Source of the DNA: Comamonas resistens
Lineage (GTDB): Bacteria > Pseudomonadota > Gammaproteobacteria > Burkholderiales > Burkholderiaceae_C
Reading direction: 5' to 3'
Assembly: GCF_030064165.1 (NCBI RefSeq)
Contig: NZ_CP125947.1
Location: 434,001 to 498,000 of the forward strand
DNA: 64,000 nt
Every line of letters starts with the position of its first letter. The stretch's first letter is position 1. The notes below the pieces were generated by a model. It was not told the origin of the DNA and did not search any database. It saw only the letters and a list, made by a program, of their open reading frames with translations. Below are positions 1 to 8,566 of the stretch, one piece after another. Made by a program: the position numbers and the translations under genes.

Positions 1-1895
1 CGTGCATCGGCGCGGACTATGGCCTGGAAAGCATAGGGCGGCATGCCCGCGTCCAGGCGCTCCTGCAATTGCTGTCTGGCAAAGGCGGGATAGTCATGCT
101 TGCGCAGCGCTGTGTAGACGGCGTTTTGCGGATCATGGGTCTGAATCCACATCTCGGGATGACTGCCCTGGGCCTTGACATACTGGGCGTCACGTCCCGC
201 CCGGCCAGCCGCTTGCATCAGCAGGCAGAACAGGCGTTCGGGCGCGCGATAGTCGCTGGAGTACAAGGCGCTGTCGGGCTGCACGGCGGCGACCAGCGTG
301 ATGCGCCGGAAGTCATGGCCCTTGGCCACCATCTGCGTGCCGACCAGCACATCCACATCGCCGGCATGCACCTGGGCCAGTTGCTCTTCCAGGCTGCCCT
401 TGGCCTTGGTGGTGTCGGCGTCTATGCGTGCCACGCGAGCAGGGTCCCCATCGGGGCGCTGCACATTGCGCAGCAGCCGCTCCAGCTCTTCCTGCAGCTG
501 CTCCGTGCCTTTGCCCAGCGGCAGAATGTCGGGGTTGCCGCAGCTGGGGCAGGCAAAGGGCACGCGCTGGGTAAAGCCGCAGTGGTGGCAGCGCAGCGTG
601 CGGTCGCCCTTGTGGAAGACCTGGTGGGCGCTGCAATGCGGGCAGTCGCTTTTCCAGTTGCAGTCGGCGCAGAACAGCACGGGGGCAAAGCCGCGGCGGT
701 TCAGCAGAACCAGGCTTTGTTCGCCGCGCTGCACGCGCTCGGTGATGGCGTCCATCAGCGGCGGTGAGAATACGGCTCGTTTGGGCTGCTGGGTCATATC
801 GACCAGCCGCACCTTGGGCAGCGATGCCGTGCCTGAGCCGGTCGCGCCTATGCGGCTGGGCATATTGAGGCGCAGATAGCGGCCCACCTCGGGGTCGGAT
901 GCGTGCCAGCTCTCCAGCGAAGGCGTGGCGCTGCCCAGAATCACCTTGGCTCCGGTATCGCGCCCGCGCCAGATGGCCAGATCGCGTGCCGAGTAGCGCG
1001 CACCCTCCTGCTGCTTGTAGCTGGCGTCATGCTCCTCGTCGACCACGATTAGCGTCAGCTGCGGCAGGCTGGCAAAAATCGCCATGCGCGTGCCCAGCAC
1101 AATGCGGGCTTGGCCCATGTGGGCGGCCAGCCAGCTTTTGAGACGCTGCGGGTTGGTCATGCCGCTGTGCATGCTGACTACGGACTCCTTGCCGTACCGG
1201 GGCGCAAAGCGGCCGACAAAACGCTCTTCCAGCTGGGGCGTGAGATTGATCTCGGGCACCATCACCAGCACCTGGGCCTCGGGGTTGGCATCGAGCACGG
1301 CCTGTGCGGCGCGCAGATAGACCTCGGTCTTGCCGCTGCCCGTGCTGCCGTAGAGCAAAAAGGGGCCGGAGTTTTGCTCTATTTGCTCGAAAACCAAGGA
1401 CTGTTCTGCGCTGAGTGCTACCAAATCAGGTGTTGCTGCAGCTTGTGCTTTTGCCGGCTCGGCGGCCTCGGCAATCGCTGGTTCCTGCTTCAGGGCGGCT
1501 TTCTTGCTCTTGGGTTTGGCAGGCTTGGGTGGAGCCAGGCGGCGCGCCAGCTGTTCGGGCGTCATGTCGCGCAACTGAGGCGGCAGCGCAGTGACGGCGA
1601 TCTCGCCCACGCTGCGTTGGTAGTAATGGGCGGCAAAGCCGACCAGGCGCCGCCAGTTACGGCTCAACGGGGGAATTTCCCTCAGCACGGCAGCGATGGA
1701 GCGCAGTTCCACGCCTTCGGGAAGGCCATCGGGCGCGGAAGGCGCATCCCACACCACTCCTAGCAGTTCCCGTTTGCCCAGCGGCACCCGCACCAGGGTG
1801 CCGGGAAGCAGAGGCTCGTCACTGCGGTAGCTCAGCAGTTCCCCCACGGCGCTGTGGGCAGGCGTCTGAACGGCGACGTTGACGATGTGAGACAT
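1..1895 (-). CDS. priA: Primosomal protein N' (PriA helicase), C-terminus cut by window edge
   Basis: Replication-restart 3'-5' DNA helicase that reloads the replisome at stalled forks. The reading frame is open from the ATG at 1893-1895 to the window edge, giving about 631 residues of a protein usually near 700-750. The minus-strand translation shows the P-loop GSTGSGKTEVY, the DEEH helicase box (VVDEEHDASYKQQ), the SATPS motif and a zinc-binding cysteine cluster (CPHC, CHHC, CPSC) before the second helicase lobe. An Ala/Lys/Pro-rich linker (about 1420-1560) lies between the N-terminal DNA-binding region and the P-loop. The start MSHIVNVAVQTP is typical of the family. It is transcribed away from the gene-free region shared with hemE. 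Confidence 0.95.
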   Translation of the reverse strand, partial: MSHIVNVAVQTPAHSAVGELLSYRSDEPLLPGTLVRVPLGKRELLGVVWDAPSAPDGLPEGVELRSIAAVLREIPPLSRNWRRLVGFAAHYYQRSVGEIAVTALPPQLRDMTPEQLARRLAPPKPAKPKSKKAALKQEPAIAEAAEPAKAQAAATPDLVALSAEQSLVFEQIEQNSGPFLLYGSTGSGKTEVYLRAAQAVLDANPEAQVLVMVPEINLTPQLEERFVGRFAPRYGKESVVSMHSGMTNPQRLKSWLAAHMGQARIVLGTRMAIFASLPQLTLIVVDEEHDASYKQQEGARYSARDLAIWRGRDTGAKVILGSATPSLESWHASDPEVGRYLRLNMPSRIGATGSGTASLPKVRLVDMTQQPKRAVFSPPLMDAITERVQRGEQSLVLLNRRGFAPVLFCADCNWKSDCPHCSAHQVFHKGDRTLRCHHCGFTQRVPFACPSCGNPDILPLGKGTEQLQEELERLLRNVQRPDGDPARVARIDADTTKAKGSLEEQLAQVHAGDVDVLVGTQMVAKGHDFRRITLVAAVQPDSALYSSDYRAPERLFCLLMQAAGRAGRDAQYVKAQGSHPEMWIQTHDPQNAVYTALRKHDYPAFARQQLQERLDAGMPPYAFQAIVRADA

Positions 1896-1993
1896 GGGCG
1901 AGAGGTGGGGGAAAGAGCGGGTGCTTGTCGGTCAGCCTGACTGCTGGCACAGGAGCTATAGCAGATTTTGATGCTGCTGCAGGCTTTGCGGCT

Positions 1994-2002
1994 TGTGGAT
2001 AA
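1994..2002 (-). promoter_or_regulatory. DnaA box (perfect TTATCCACA on minus strand)
   Basis: The plus strand reads TGTGGATAA, the exact complement of the consensus DnaA box. It lies about 100 bp upstream of the priA start codon and 80 bp from an AT-rich block. Confidence 0.55.
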
Positions 2003-2077
2003 CTTTGTGGGGGAAATTCGAGTGATAGAGGCTATGGATCTTCAAATCGGCATTTGTCTATTTGTATAAGACGGATA

Positions 2078-2124
2078 GAAGAATTTGAAAATATAAATAA
2101 AACAATAACTTATTTGGTTTTTAC
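2078..2124. other. AT-rich block, possible DNA-unwinding element
   Basis: About 47 bases with very few G or C, in an otherwise GC-rich window, between the first and second DnaA-box matches. Its position would suit a duplex-unwinding element if the region is an origin; nothing else in the sequence proves that. Confidence 0.35.
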
Positions 2125-2181
2125 GTGATCTTGGAGGGTGCGTGAATCAGGCTGAAAGCTAGCCACCTGCTTGTGCACATC

Positions 2182-2190
2182 TGTGCATAA
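2182..2190 (-). promoter_or_regulatory. Relaxed DnaA box (TTATGCACA on minus strand)
   Basis: The plus strand reads TGTGCATAA, which fits the relaxed consensus TTWTNCACA on the opposite strand. It has the same orientation as the two perfect boxes at 1994 and 2332. Confidence 0.4.
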
Positions 2191-2331
2191 ATGAGGGGCG
2201 AGGGGCTGTCAAGACCGAAGCTCCCTAGACCTAAATTCGCTTAAATTCTTCCGTAAAGTGGACAAATCGCCAAGAAAATAGCGCTAATGCACGCAGTGGC
2301 GTGGCCTGCAGGGCAGGTGATCCATTCGGAG

Positions 2332-2340
2332 TGTGGATAA
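2332..2340 (-). promoter_or_regulatory. DnaA box (perfect TTATCCACA on minus strand)
   Basis: Second exact TGTGGATAA on the plus strand, followed by an A-rich stretch at 2360-2380. Confidence 0.55.
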
Positions 2341-2446
2341 CTTCGGAAGGCTTTGCTCAGAAAATAAAAAAATGTGAAAACTTGCCGATGCCCATGAAAT
2401 TTGTGGTTTCTGAAAACCCATTGAAAAATCAAAGGCTTGAATGAAT

Positions 2447-2480
2447 TTGCGCGACATCTGTTGGTGCAAATGTCGCGCAA
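2447..2480. terminator. Stem-loop downstream of hemE
   Basis: Perfect 11-bp inverted repeat, TTGCGCGACAT (2447-2457) and its complement (2470-2480), with a 12-nt loop. It lies about 65 nt beyond the hemE stop in hemE's direction, so it could end that transcript, but no T run follows. It could also be a protein site in the origin-like region. Confidence 0.4.
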
Positions 2481-2504
2481 TAACCATTTGTAGATACAGG
2501 TTGA

Positions 2505-2526
2505 ATTCAAGGGTTAACCCTTGAAT
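2505..2526. repeat. 22-bp perfect palindrome
   Basis: ATTCAAGGGTT is directly followed by its exact reverse complement, with no loop, centred at 2515/2516 and 18 bp beyond the hemE stop codon. A loopless palindrome suits a dimeric DNA-binding protein better than a terminator. No protein is identified. Confidence 0.6.
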
Positions 2527-2544
2527 CTGCTGCCATGAAGGCGT

Positions 2545-3654
2545 TTAGCCGCGCAGCTTGCGCGAATGGCTGTGTACGGCTTCCACCAGGGCCGCCACAT
2601 GCTCGGGCGGAGTGAACTGGCTGATGCCATGGCCCAGGTTGAAGATGTGGGTGGGGCCGGTGGTGTTTCTGTCGGTATGGGGTTTGCCAAAGCTGTCCAG
2701 CACGGCACGCGCCTGGGCGGCAACCTGCTCGGGCGCGGCAAACAGCACATTGGGGTCGATATTGCCCTGCAGTGCCTTGCCGGGGCCGCCGACTTCGCCG
2801 CCCACAATGGCGCGAGCCTTGCCCAGATTGGCCGTCCAATCCAGGCCCAGGACTTCGCAGTCGATGTCCTTCATGTCGGGCAGCCAGATGCCGCCGCCCT
2901 TTGTGAAGACGATGCGGGGCACATCGGTTCCGTCCACGCCGGTGCGCTTGAGCTGGGCCAGTACGCGCTTGGTATAGGCCAGGCTGAATTCCTGGAACGC
3001 GCCATCGGCCAGCACGCCGCCCCAGCTGTCAAAAATCATCACGGCCTGTGCGCCGGCGTCGATCTGGGCGTTCAGGTAGAGGGCCACGCTGTCGGCATTG
3101 ACTTCCAGGATGCGGTGCATCAGGTCGGGGCGCGAATACATCAGCGACTTGACGGTTCGGTAATCGTCGCTGCCCTTGCCTTCGGTCATATAGCAGGCCA
3201 GGGTCCAGGGGCTGCCGGAGAAGCCGATTAGCGGCACACGGCCGTTGAGCTCCTTGCGGATATTGGTGACGGCGTCGAAGACATAGCGCAGCTTGTCCAT
3301 ATCGGGGACGGCCAGTTCGGCCACGGCGGCCTCGTCACGCACAACCTTGGCAAAGCGCGGACCTTCGCCTTCGGCGAACGACAGGCCCAGGCTCATGGCG
3401 TCGGGCACGGTCAGGATGTCGCTGAACAGAATGGCTGCGTCGAGCGGGAAGCGTTCCAGCGGCTGCAGGGTCACCTCGGTGGCGTAGTCCACATTGGTGG
3501 CCAGGCCCATGAAGCTGCCGGCCTTGGCGCGGGTGGCCTTGTACTCGGGCAGGTAACGTCCCGCCTGGCGCATCAGCCACAGGGGCGTGTAGTCAGTAGC
3601 CTGGCGACGGCAGGCGCGCAGGAAGGTGTCATTGGTCAGGGGGGCGAAGCTCAT
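2545..3654 (-). CDS. hemE: Uroporphyrinogen decarboxylase HemE
   Basis: Cytoplasmic haem-pathway enzyme that removes four carboxyl groups from uroporphyrinogen III to give coproporphyrinogen III. The 369-residue product has the N-terminal signature [14 protein letters not shown], and later regions [15 protein letters not shown] and FNLGHGI typical of HemE. I chose the ATG at 3652-3654 ([11 protein letters not shown]) because it gives the normal family length; an upstream in-frame ATG would add 27 residues unlike the family. It is divergent from paaG across a 187-bp gap and convergent in orientation with nothing; its 3' side faces the origin-like region. Confidence 0.96.
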   Translation of the reverse strand: MSFAPLTNDTFLRACRRQATDYTPLWLMRQAGRYLPEYKATRAKAGSFMGLATNVDYATEVTLQPLERFPLDAAILFSDILTVPDAMSLGLSFAEGEGPRFAKVVRDEAAVAELAVPDMDKLRYVFDAVTNIRKELNGRVPLIGFSGSPWTLACYMTEGKGSDDYRTVKSLMYSRPDLMHRILEVNADSVALYLNAQIDAGAQAVMIFDSWGGVLADGAFQEFSLAYTKRVLAQLKRTGVDGTDVPRIVFTKGGGIWLPDMKDIDCEVLGLDWTANLGKARAIVGGEVGGPGKALQGNIDPNVLFAAPEQVAAQARAVLDSFGKPHTDRNTTGPTHIFNLGHGISQFTPPEHVAALVEAVHSHSRKLRG

Positions 3655-3750
3655 GGCTTGATTGTCGCCCAGTCTGGCTGCCCCATTGCATGCAATCCCG
3701 AGCAGCAGTCCACACCTTGCGTGAATACAGAGCATGGGGTTTGTGCGGGT

Positions 3751-3778
3751 TTGATGCAGATCAGTGCAGGAATACTAT
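3751..3778 (+). promoter_or_regulatory. Predicted sigma-70 promoter of the paa operon
   Basis: A -35 like TTGATG (3751-3756) and a -10 like TACTAT (3773-3778) are separated by 16 bp and lie 64 bp upstream of the paaG start. The predicted start of transcription falls inside the operator-like dyad at 3781-3794. Confidence 0.5.
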
Positions 3779-3780
3779 TT

Positions 3781-3794
3781 CCCGACCGGTTGGT
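3781..3794 (+). promoter_or_regulatory. Likely PaaR operator
   Basis: CCCGACCGGTTGGT contains an almost perfect dyad, CCGACC/GGTTGG with one mismatch. From memory, PaaR sites of Burkholderia and relatives have an ACCGACCGGTCGGT-like core. Its place at the predicted transcription start suits repression by the TetR-family gene at 10432-11067. I found no second copy upstream of paaE, paaR or the transporter genes. Confidence 0.55.
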
Positions 3795-3841
3795 AGATTT
3801 TGTTGATCTGCCACAAGCCATACCCTGTCACAGGAGTGAGC

Positions 3842-4642
3842 ATGTCGGAGTCCCTCGTCCTGGTGGGGCAGCAAGGTGCGGTGCGCACGCTGACCCTCAA
3901 TCGTCCCAAGGCCCTCAACAGCTTCACGCAGGCCATGCATGTGGAGCTGCTGGCGGAGCTCAAGGCAGCTGCCGCAGATTCAGGAGTGCGCTGCCTTGTA
4001 TTGACGGGTGCTGGACGCGGTTTCTGTGCAGGACAGGACCTGGCCGATGAAGGGGCAGCCCCGGCACCCGAGGGGCTGCCGCCCACCGATCTGAGCTTGT
4101 TGATAGCGCGCCATTACCGCCCGCTGTGCGAGCAGCTTCGCGCCATGCCCATGCCGGTGATTGCCGCCGTCAATGGTGTGGCTGCCGGCGCGGGGGCCAA
4201 CATCGCGCTGTGCTGCGATCTGGTCGTGGCCTGCGAGTCGGCCAGCTTCATTCAGGCCTTCACCAAAATAGGCCTGTTGCCGGACAGCGGCGGTACCTGG
4301 TTGCTGCCCCGACTGGTCGGCCGCCAGCGAGCACTGGGGCTGGCGTTGCTGGGCGATAAGCTTTCAGCCCACGATGCCGAGGCCATGGGCCTGATCTGGC
4401 GCGCGCTTCCGGATGCGGGCTTTGAGATCTCGGTGGCCGAGATGGCAAACAAGCTGGCTGCCATGCCCGTCAAGGCGCTGATTGCCACCCGCAATGCCAT
4501 CGATGCGGCCCAGCATCTGAGTTTCGAGGAATCGCTGGCGCTGGAGGCGCAGACGCAAAAGCAGCTGGGTAGTGCCCACGACTATCTGGAGGGAGTGTCG
4601 GCCTTCATGGCCAAGCGCGCTCCCGTGTTCACGGACCGCTGA
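3842..4642 (+). CDS. paaG: 1,2-epoxyphenylacetyl-CoA isomerase (PaaG)
   Basis: Crotonase-family enzyme that converts ring-1,2-epoxyphenylacetyl-CoA to the oxepin in aerobic phenylacetate breakdown. The 266-residue protein has the crotonase oxyanion-hole segments GRGFCAGQDL (58-67) and NGVAAGAGANIAL (111-123) and the conserved Asp in LLPDSGGTW (D148). The ATG at 3842 is preceded by AGGAG at 3832-3836; an earlier in-frame start lacks such a site. First gene of the paa operon, 15 bp before paaI. PaaF-type enoyl-CoA hydratases are the main alternative, but the DSGGTW segment and the context favour PaaG. Confidence 0.88.
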   Translation: MSESLVLVGQQGAVRTLTLNRPKALNSFTQAMHVELLAELKAAAADSGVRCLVLTGAGRGFCAGQDLADEGAAPAPEGLPPTDLSLLIARHYRPLCEQLRAMPMPVIAAVNGVAAGAGANIALCCDLVVACESASFIQAFTKIGLLPDSGGTWLLPRLVGRQRALGLALLGDKLSAHDAEAMGLIWRALPDAGFEISVAEMANKLAAMPVKALIATRNAIDAAQHLSFEESLALEAQTQKQLGSAHDYLEGVSAFMAKRAPVFTDR

Positions 4643-4657
4643 AAGCGAGGCAGACCC

Positions 4658-5095
4658 ATGACACCTCAGCAAACGGCAGAACTGGTACGTGATGGCATGT
4701 TTGCCCGTGACCGTGCCGCGCAAAGTCTGGCCATGCGCATCACCCATATTGCTCCGGGTGAAGCCACGATAGAGATGCCTGTGCGTGACGACATGCTCAA
4801 CGGCTTTGACACCTGTCATGGCGGCTATATCACCGCGCTGGGAGACACGGCGTTTGCCTATGCCTGCAATACGCGCAACGAGATGACGGTGGCATCGGGC
4901 CTGTCGGTGGACTTCGTGGCGCCGGGCCGCCCCGGCGATGTGCTGGTGGCCCAAGCGCGCGAGCTGTCGCAGGCCGGGCGCACCGGTGTCTATGACGTGA
5001 CCATCCGCAACCACCAGGGGCAACTGATTGCGCTGTTCCGGGGCAAATCCTACTCAATGAAGGGCAAGCCCACGGTGCCTGCCCAAGCTGCCTGA
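4658..5095 (+). CDS. paaI: Hydroxyphenylacetyl-CoA thioesterase PaaI
   Basis: Hot-dog fold thioesterase thought to rescue CoA from dead-end (hydroxylated) phenylacetyl-CoA intermediates. The 145-residue length is normal, and the family motif HGGYITALGDTAFAYA contains the catalytic Asp. It sits between paaG and paaK with short gaps (15 and 25 bp), so it is co-transcribed with the pathway. Confidence 0.9.
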   Translation: MTPQQTAELVRDGMFARDRAAQSLAMRITHIAPGEATIEMPVRDDMLNGFDTCHGGYITALGDTAFAYACNTRNEMTVASGLSVDFVAPGRPGDVLVAQARELSQAGRTGVYDVTIRNHQGQLIALFRGKSYSMKGKPTVPAQAA

Positions 5096-5120
5096 CTCCA
5101 GCCATCAAAAGGTCATCACC

Positions 5121-6425
5121 ATGGATGCTCGCAAACACCACACTCAAGTGCTGGACGCCATTGAAACCGCCAGCCGCGATGAAATCGAGGCGCTGCAGCT
5201 GCAGCGCCTGCGCTGGACAGTGCAGCATGCCTATGACAACGTGCCGCACTACCGCAAGGCCTTTGATGCCAAAGGCGTGCACCCGGCCGACTTGAAGACG
5301 CTGGCCGATATCGCCAAATTCCCCTTCACCACCAAGAAGGATTTGCGCGACAACTATCCGTTTGGCATGTTTGCCGTCCCGCGCGAACAGATCAGCCGCA
5401 TACATGCCTCCAGCGGCACCACGGGCAAACCCACGGTGGTGGGGTATACCAGGAACGATATTGATATCTGGGCCGACCTGGTGGCGCGCTCCATCCGCGC
5501 GGCGGGCGGCCAGGCAGGCGACCTGATCCATGTGGCCTATGGCTATGGCCTGTTCACGGGCGGACTGGGCGCGCACTATGGGGCCGAGCGTGCTGGCTGC
5601 ACGGTCATCCCCATGTCGGGCGGGCAGACCGAGAAGCAGGTGCAACTGATCGCGGACTTCAGGCCCGACATCATCATGGTCACGCCCTCGTACATGCAGG
5701 TCATCATCGAGGAGATGCAGCGCCAGGGCATGGACCCCGCGCAAAGCTCGCTGCGCATAGGCATCTTCGGTGCCGAGCCCTGGACCGAGGCCATGCGCCA
5801 CGAGCTGGAAACCAAGGGCGGGCTGGATGCCGTGGACATCTATGGTCTGTCTGAGGTCATGGGGCCGGGAGTGGCCAGCGAATGCGTGGAAACCAAGGAT
5901 GGCCCGGTGATCTGGGAGGACCACTTCCTGGCCGAAATCATCGACCCCGATACCGGCGAGGTACTGCCCGAAGGCAGCGAGGGGGAACTGGTGTTCACCT
6001 CTCTGTCCAAGGAGGCCATGCCCATCATCCGCTACCGCACGCGCGACCTCACGCGGCTGCTGCCGCCCACGGCGCGCTCGTTCAGGCGCATGGGCAAGAT
6101 CGTGGGCCGCTCGGACGACATGCTCATCATCCGCGGCGTCAATGTCTTTCCCACGCAGATTGAAGAGATCGTGCTGCAGAACGCGCAGCTGTCCGGCCAG
6201 TATCAGATCGTGGTCACGCGTGACGGGAATCTGGACCAGGTGGCGGTGCGTTGCGAGCTGCAGCCCGGCAATGCCGGCGAGAAGCAGCAACTGGCCGAGT
6301 GGGTGCAGCAGCGCATCAAGACCCTGATAGGCATCAGCACCGCGGTCGAGGTGCTGGGCTCCGATTCCATCGAACGCACGCTGGTCGGCAAGGCCCGCCG
6401 CGTGATCGACAAGCGTTCTCGTTGA
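5121..6425 (+). CDS. paaK: Phenylacetate-CoA ligase PaaK
   Basis: Activates phenylacetate with ATP and CoA to phenylacetyl-CoA, the first committed step. The 434-residue adenylate-forming enzyme has the P-loop-like AMP-binding motif [14 protein letters not shown] (97-110), the [11 protein letters not shown] adenine-binding region near residue 240 and a C-terminal lid with [20 protein letters not shown]. Length and motifs are typical of PaaK. A long open frame on the opposite strand across this gene is a composition shadow. Confidence 0.95.
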   Translation: MDARKHHTQVLDAIETASRDEIEALQLQRLRWTVQHAYDNVPHYRKAFDAKGVHPADLKTLADIAKFPFTTKKDLRDNYPFGMFAVPREQISRIHASSGTTGKPTVVGYTRNDIDIWADLVARSIRAAGGQAGDLIHVAYGYGLFTGGLGAHYGAERAGCTVIPMSGGQTEKQVQLIADFRPDIIMVTPSYMQVIIEEMQRQGMDPAQSSLRIGIFGAEPWTEAMRHELETKGGLDAVDIYGLSEVMGPGVASECVETKDGPVIWEDHFLAEIIDPDTGEVLPEGSEGELVFTSLSKEAMPIIRYRTRDLTRLLPPTARSFRRMGKIVGRSDDMLIIRGVNVFPTQIEEIVLQNAQLSGQYQIVVTRDGNLDQVAVRCELQPGNAGEKQQLAEWVQQRIKTLIGISTAVEVLGSDSIERTLVGKARRVIDKRSR

Positions 6426-6438
6426 AGGAGGTGCAGCC

Positions 6439-7452
6439 ATGTACACCCAAGCCATGGATTTGATGGGCAAGGAAGGCCGGGCCGAGGCCCCCGTGCTACG
6501 CAGCGCCGAGGAGCTGGCGCTGGAGGCGCGCTTTGATGAGCGCATCGACGCGGGTGAGTTCATCGAGGCCAAGGACTGGATGCCCGAGCATTACCGCAAG
6601 ACCCTGCTGCGCCAGATCAGCCAGCATGCACATTCCGAGATCGTCGGCATGCTGCCCGAGGGCAACTGGATCACGCGGGCGCCCACACTCAAACGCAAGG
6701 CTATTTTGCTGGCCAAGGTGCAGGATGAGGGCGGGCATGGCCTGTATCTGTATGCGGCTGCAGAGACGCTGGGCACCAGCCGCGACCAGATGTTCGAAGC
6801 CCTGCACCAGGGCAAGGCCAAGTACAGCTCCATCTTCAACTACCCCACGCTGAGCTGGGCGGACATGGGCGTGATCGGCTGGCTGGTCGATGGCGCGGCC
6901 ATCATGAATCAGGTGCCCATCTGCCGCTGTTCCTATGCGCCCTATGCCCGTGCCATGGTGCGCATCTGCCGCGAGGAGAGCTTCCACCAGCGCCAGGGTT
7001 TCGACAGCCTGCTGACCATGATGAAGCAGGGCACGCAGGCGCAAAAGGACATGGTGCAGGATGCCGTCAACCGCTGGTGGTGGGCCACTTTGATGATGTT
7101 CGGCCCGCCTGATGACCAGTCACCGAACACGGCCCAGTCCATGCGCTGGGGCATCAAGCGCATCAGCAATGACGACCTGCGCCAGAAATTTGTCGATGCC
7201 ACGGTGGAGCAGGCTCAGTTGCTGGGCGTGAGCCTGCCCGATCCCGAGCTGCGCTGGAACGAAGAGCGCCAGCACTACGACTTCGGTGCCATCGACTGGG
7301 ACGAGTTCTGGCGTGTGGTCAATGGCGACGGCCCCTGCAACCGCGAGCGGCTGGCTGCGCGTGTCAAAGCCTGGGAGGGCGGTGCCTGGGTACGCGAGGC
7401 TGCCCTGGCTCATGCGGCCAAGCACAGCGAAGCCCCGCGCAAGCAGGCCTGA
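6439..7452 (+). CDS. paaA: Phenylacetyl-CoA 1,2-epoxidase subunit PaaA (catalytic)
   Basis: Di-iron catalytic subunit of the PaaABCE multicomponent monooxygenase that epoxidises the aromatic ring of phenylacetyl-CoA. The 337-residue ferritin-like protein carries metal-ligand regions [12 protein letters not shown] and [11 protein letters not shown]. It begins 13 bp after paaK with an AAGGAGGTG ribosome-binding site just upstream, and is followed by paaB, paaC, paaD and paaE in the usual order. Confidence 0.95.
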   Translation: MYTQAMDLMGKEGRAEAPVLRSAEELALEARFDERIDAGEFIEAKDWMPEHYRKTLLRQISQHAHSEIVGMLPEGNWITRAPTLKRKAILLAKVQDEGGHGLYLYAAAETLGTSRDQMFEALHQGKAKYSSIFNYPTLSWADMGVIGWLVDGAAIMNQVPICRCSYAPYARAMVRICREESFHQRQGFDSLLTMMKQGTQAQKDMVQDAVNRWWWATLMMFGPPDDQSPNTAQSMRWGIKRISNDDLRQKFVDATVEQAQLLGVSLPDPELRWNEERQHYDFGAIDWDEFWRVVNGDGPCNRERLAARVKAWEGGAWVREAALAHAAKHSEAPRKQA

Positions 7453-7479
7453 AATCCAATCTGAATCCCGGAGTTCATC

Positions 7480-7788
7480 ATGAGTACAACCCCTGAAACC
7501 AGTCCGCGCAACGAATGGCCGCTGTGGGAAGTCTTTGTCCGCAGCAAGGCCGGGCTGGATCACAAGCATTGCGGCAGTCTGCATGCGGCAGACGCCGCCA
7601 TGGCCATACAGATGGCGCGCGATGTTTATACGCGCCGTCAGGAAGGCACCAGCATCTGGGTTGTTCCCTCGGCGCAGATCGTGGCCAGCGACCCTGGCGA
7701 CAAGGACATGTTCTTCGACCCCGCGCAGGACAAGGTGTACCGCCACCCCTCGTTCTATCAGCTGCCCCAGGCCGTCAACCACATGTGA
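7480..7788 (+). CDS. paaB: Phenylacetyl-CoA epoxidase subunit PaaB
   Basis: Small (102-residue) subunit that bridges PaaAC units in the epoxidase. The segment EWPLWEVFVRSKAGLDHKHCGSLHA is characteristic of PaaB (only part quoted: WEVFVRSKAGLDHKH). It lies between paaA and paaC, 10 bp before the latter. Confidence 0.93.
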   Translation: MSTTPETSPRNEWPLWEVFVRSKAGLDHKHCGSLHAADAAMAIQMARDVYTRRQEGTSIWVVPSAQIVASDPGDKDMFFDPAQDKVYRHPSFYQLPQAVNHM

Positions 7789-7798
7789 GGAGTGTTCC

Positions 7799-8566
7799 AT
7801 GCAACACAGCATCACCTTGCAGGACGATCCGGCCCAGCAATATCTGCTGCGCATAGGCGATACCTGCCTGATCCTGGGGCAGCGCATTGCCCAGTGGTGT
7901 GGTCACGCACCGATTCTTGAAGAAGACATTGCGCTGTCGAACATGGCGCTGGACCTGATAGGCCAGGCCCGCGCCGTGTTGACGCTGGCGGGCCTGGCTT
8001 CGGGGCACGACGAAGACCAGCTGGCCTTTCTGCGCGAGGAGCGCCACTACTACAACCCTACGCTGGTCGAGCTGCCACGTGGCGACTTTGCCTTGACCGT
8101 GGTGCGCAACACCATGGTGGCGACCTTCATGGCGTTGCTGTGGGAAGAGTTGTTGACGTCCAGCAATGCCGAGCTGGCCGCCATTGCCGGTCAGGCGCTG
8201 AAGGAAGCGCGCTACCACCAGCAGCATGCGGCCGACTGGATGGTGCGTCTGGGTGACGGCACGGTCGAATCGCGTAGGCGCGCACAGGCTGCGGTCGATG
8301 CGCTGTGGCGCTATGCGCCCGAGCTGTTCAGCGGCGATGCCGTGGATCTGCAGGCGGAACAGACCGGGCTGGGTCCAAGCTGGGGTTCACTGCAAAAACA
8401 CTGGCAGGCGCAGATGGAGTCAGTGCTGCATGCTGCAACTTTGGAAGCGCCCAAGGCCTCGGCCTTCATCAGCACCGGCAAGCGCGGCATGCACAGCGAG
8501 CATATGGGCTACATCCTGGCCGAGATGCAGCATCTGCAGCGCGCCTACCCGGGCGGAGTCTGGTGA
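7799..8566 (+). CDS. paaC: Phenylacetyl-CoA epoxidase structural subunit PaaC
   Basis: Ferritin-like structural partner of PaaA, with degenerate metal sites in the family. I chose the ATG at 7799 (MQHSITLQDDPAQQ), preceded by GAGGAGTG, giving 255 residues; the frame stays open far upstream only as an overlap with paaB. Typical PaaC segments include YLLRIGDTCLILGQR and EARYHQQHAADW. The stop overlaps the paaD start by one base (TGATG), implying coupled translation. Confidence 0.93.
   Translation: MQHSITLQDDPAQQYLLRIGDTCLILGQRIAQWCGHAPILEEDIALSNMALDLIGQARAVLTLAGLASGHDEDQLAFLREERHYYNPTLVELPRGDFALTVVRNTMVATFMALLWEELLTSSNAELAAIAGQALKEARYHQQHAADWMVRLGDGTVESRRRAQAAVDALWRYAPELFSGDAVDLQAEQTGLGPSWGSLQKHWQAQMESVLHAATLEAPKASAFISTGKRGMHSEHMGYILAEMQHLQRAYPGGVW

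Larger units (their letters stand above)
1896..2544. other. Gene-free AT-rich region between priA and hemE, origin-like
   Basis: This 649-bp stretch has no convincing gene. Short frames on the minus strand (for example 2241-2510) have no recognisable protein character. It contains two perfect DnaA boxes and one relaxed box in the same orientation, an AT-rich block at about 2078-2124, a second A/T-rich block at about 2355-2446, an 11-bp stem-loop (2447-2480) and a 22-bp perfect palindrome (2505-2526). Promoters for priA presumably lie near 1900-2000. HemE adjacency to oriC is established in Caulobacter and Rickettsia; the origin role here is inference. Confidence 0.5.

Noticed and set aside
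1420..1450. Possible copy of the dispersed repeat inside the priA linker
   Set aside because: Only short words match (GCTGCAGC, GGTAGC); not enough to separate from chance.
2241..2510. 89-codon minus-strand ORF in the priA-hemE gap
   Set aside because: AT-rich, overlaps the stem-loop and palindrome, no recognisable protein features and no convincing ribosome-binding site.
4830..6572. 580-codon open frame on the minus strand
   Set aside because: Antisense to paaI, paaK and the start of paaA. The product is His/Arg/Gly-rich with no domain; a composition shadow of GC-rich coding sequence.
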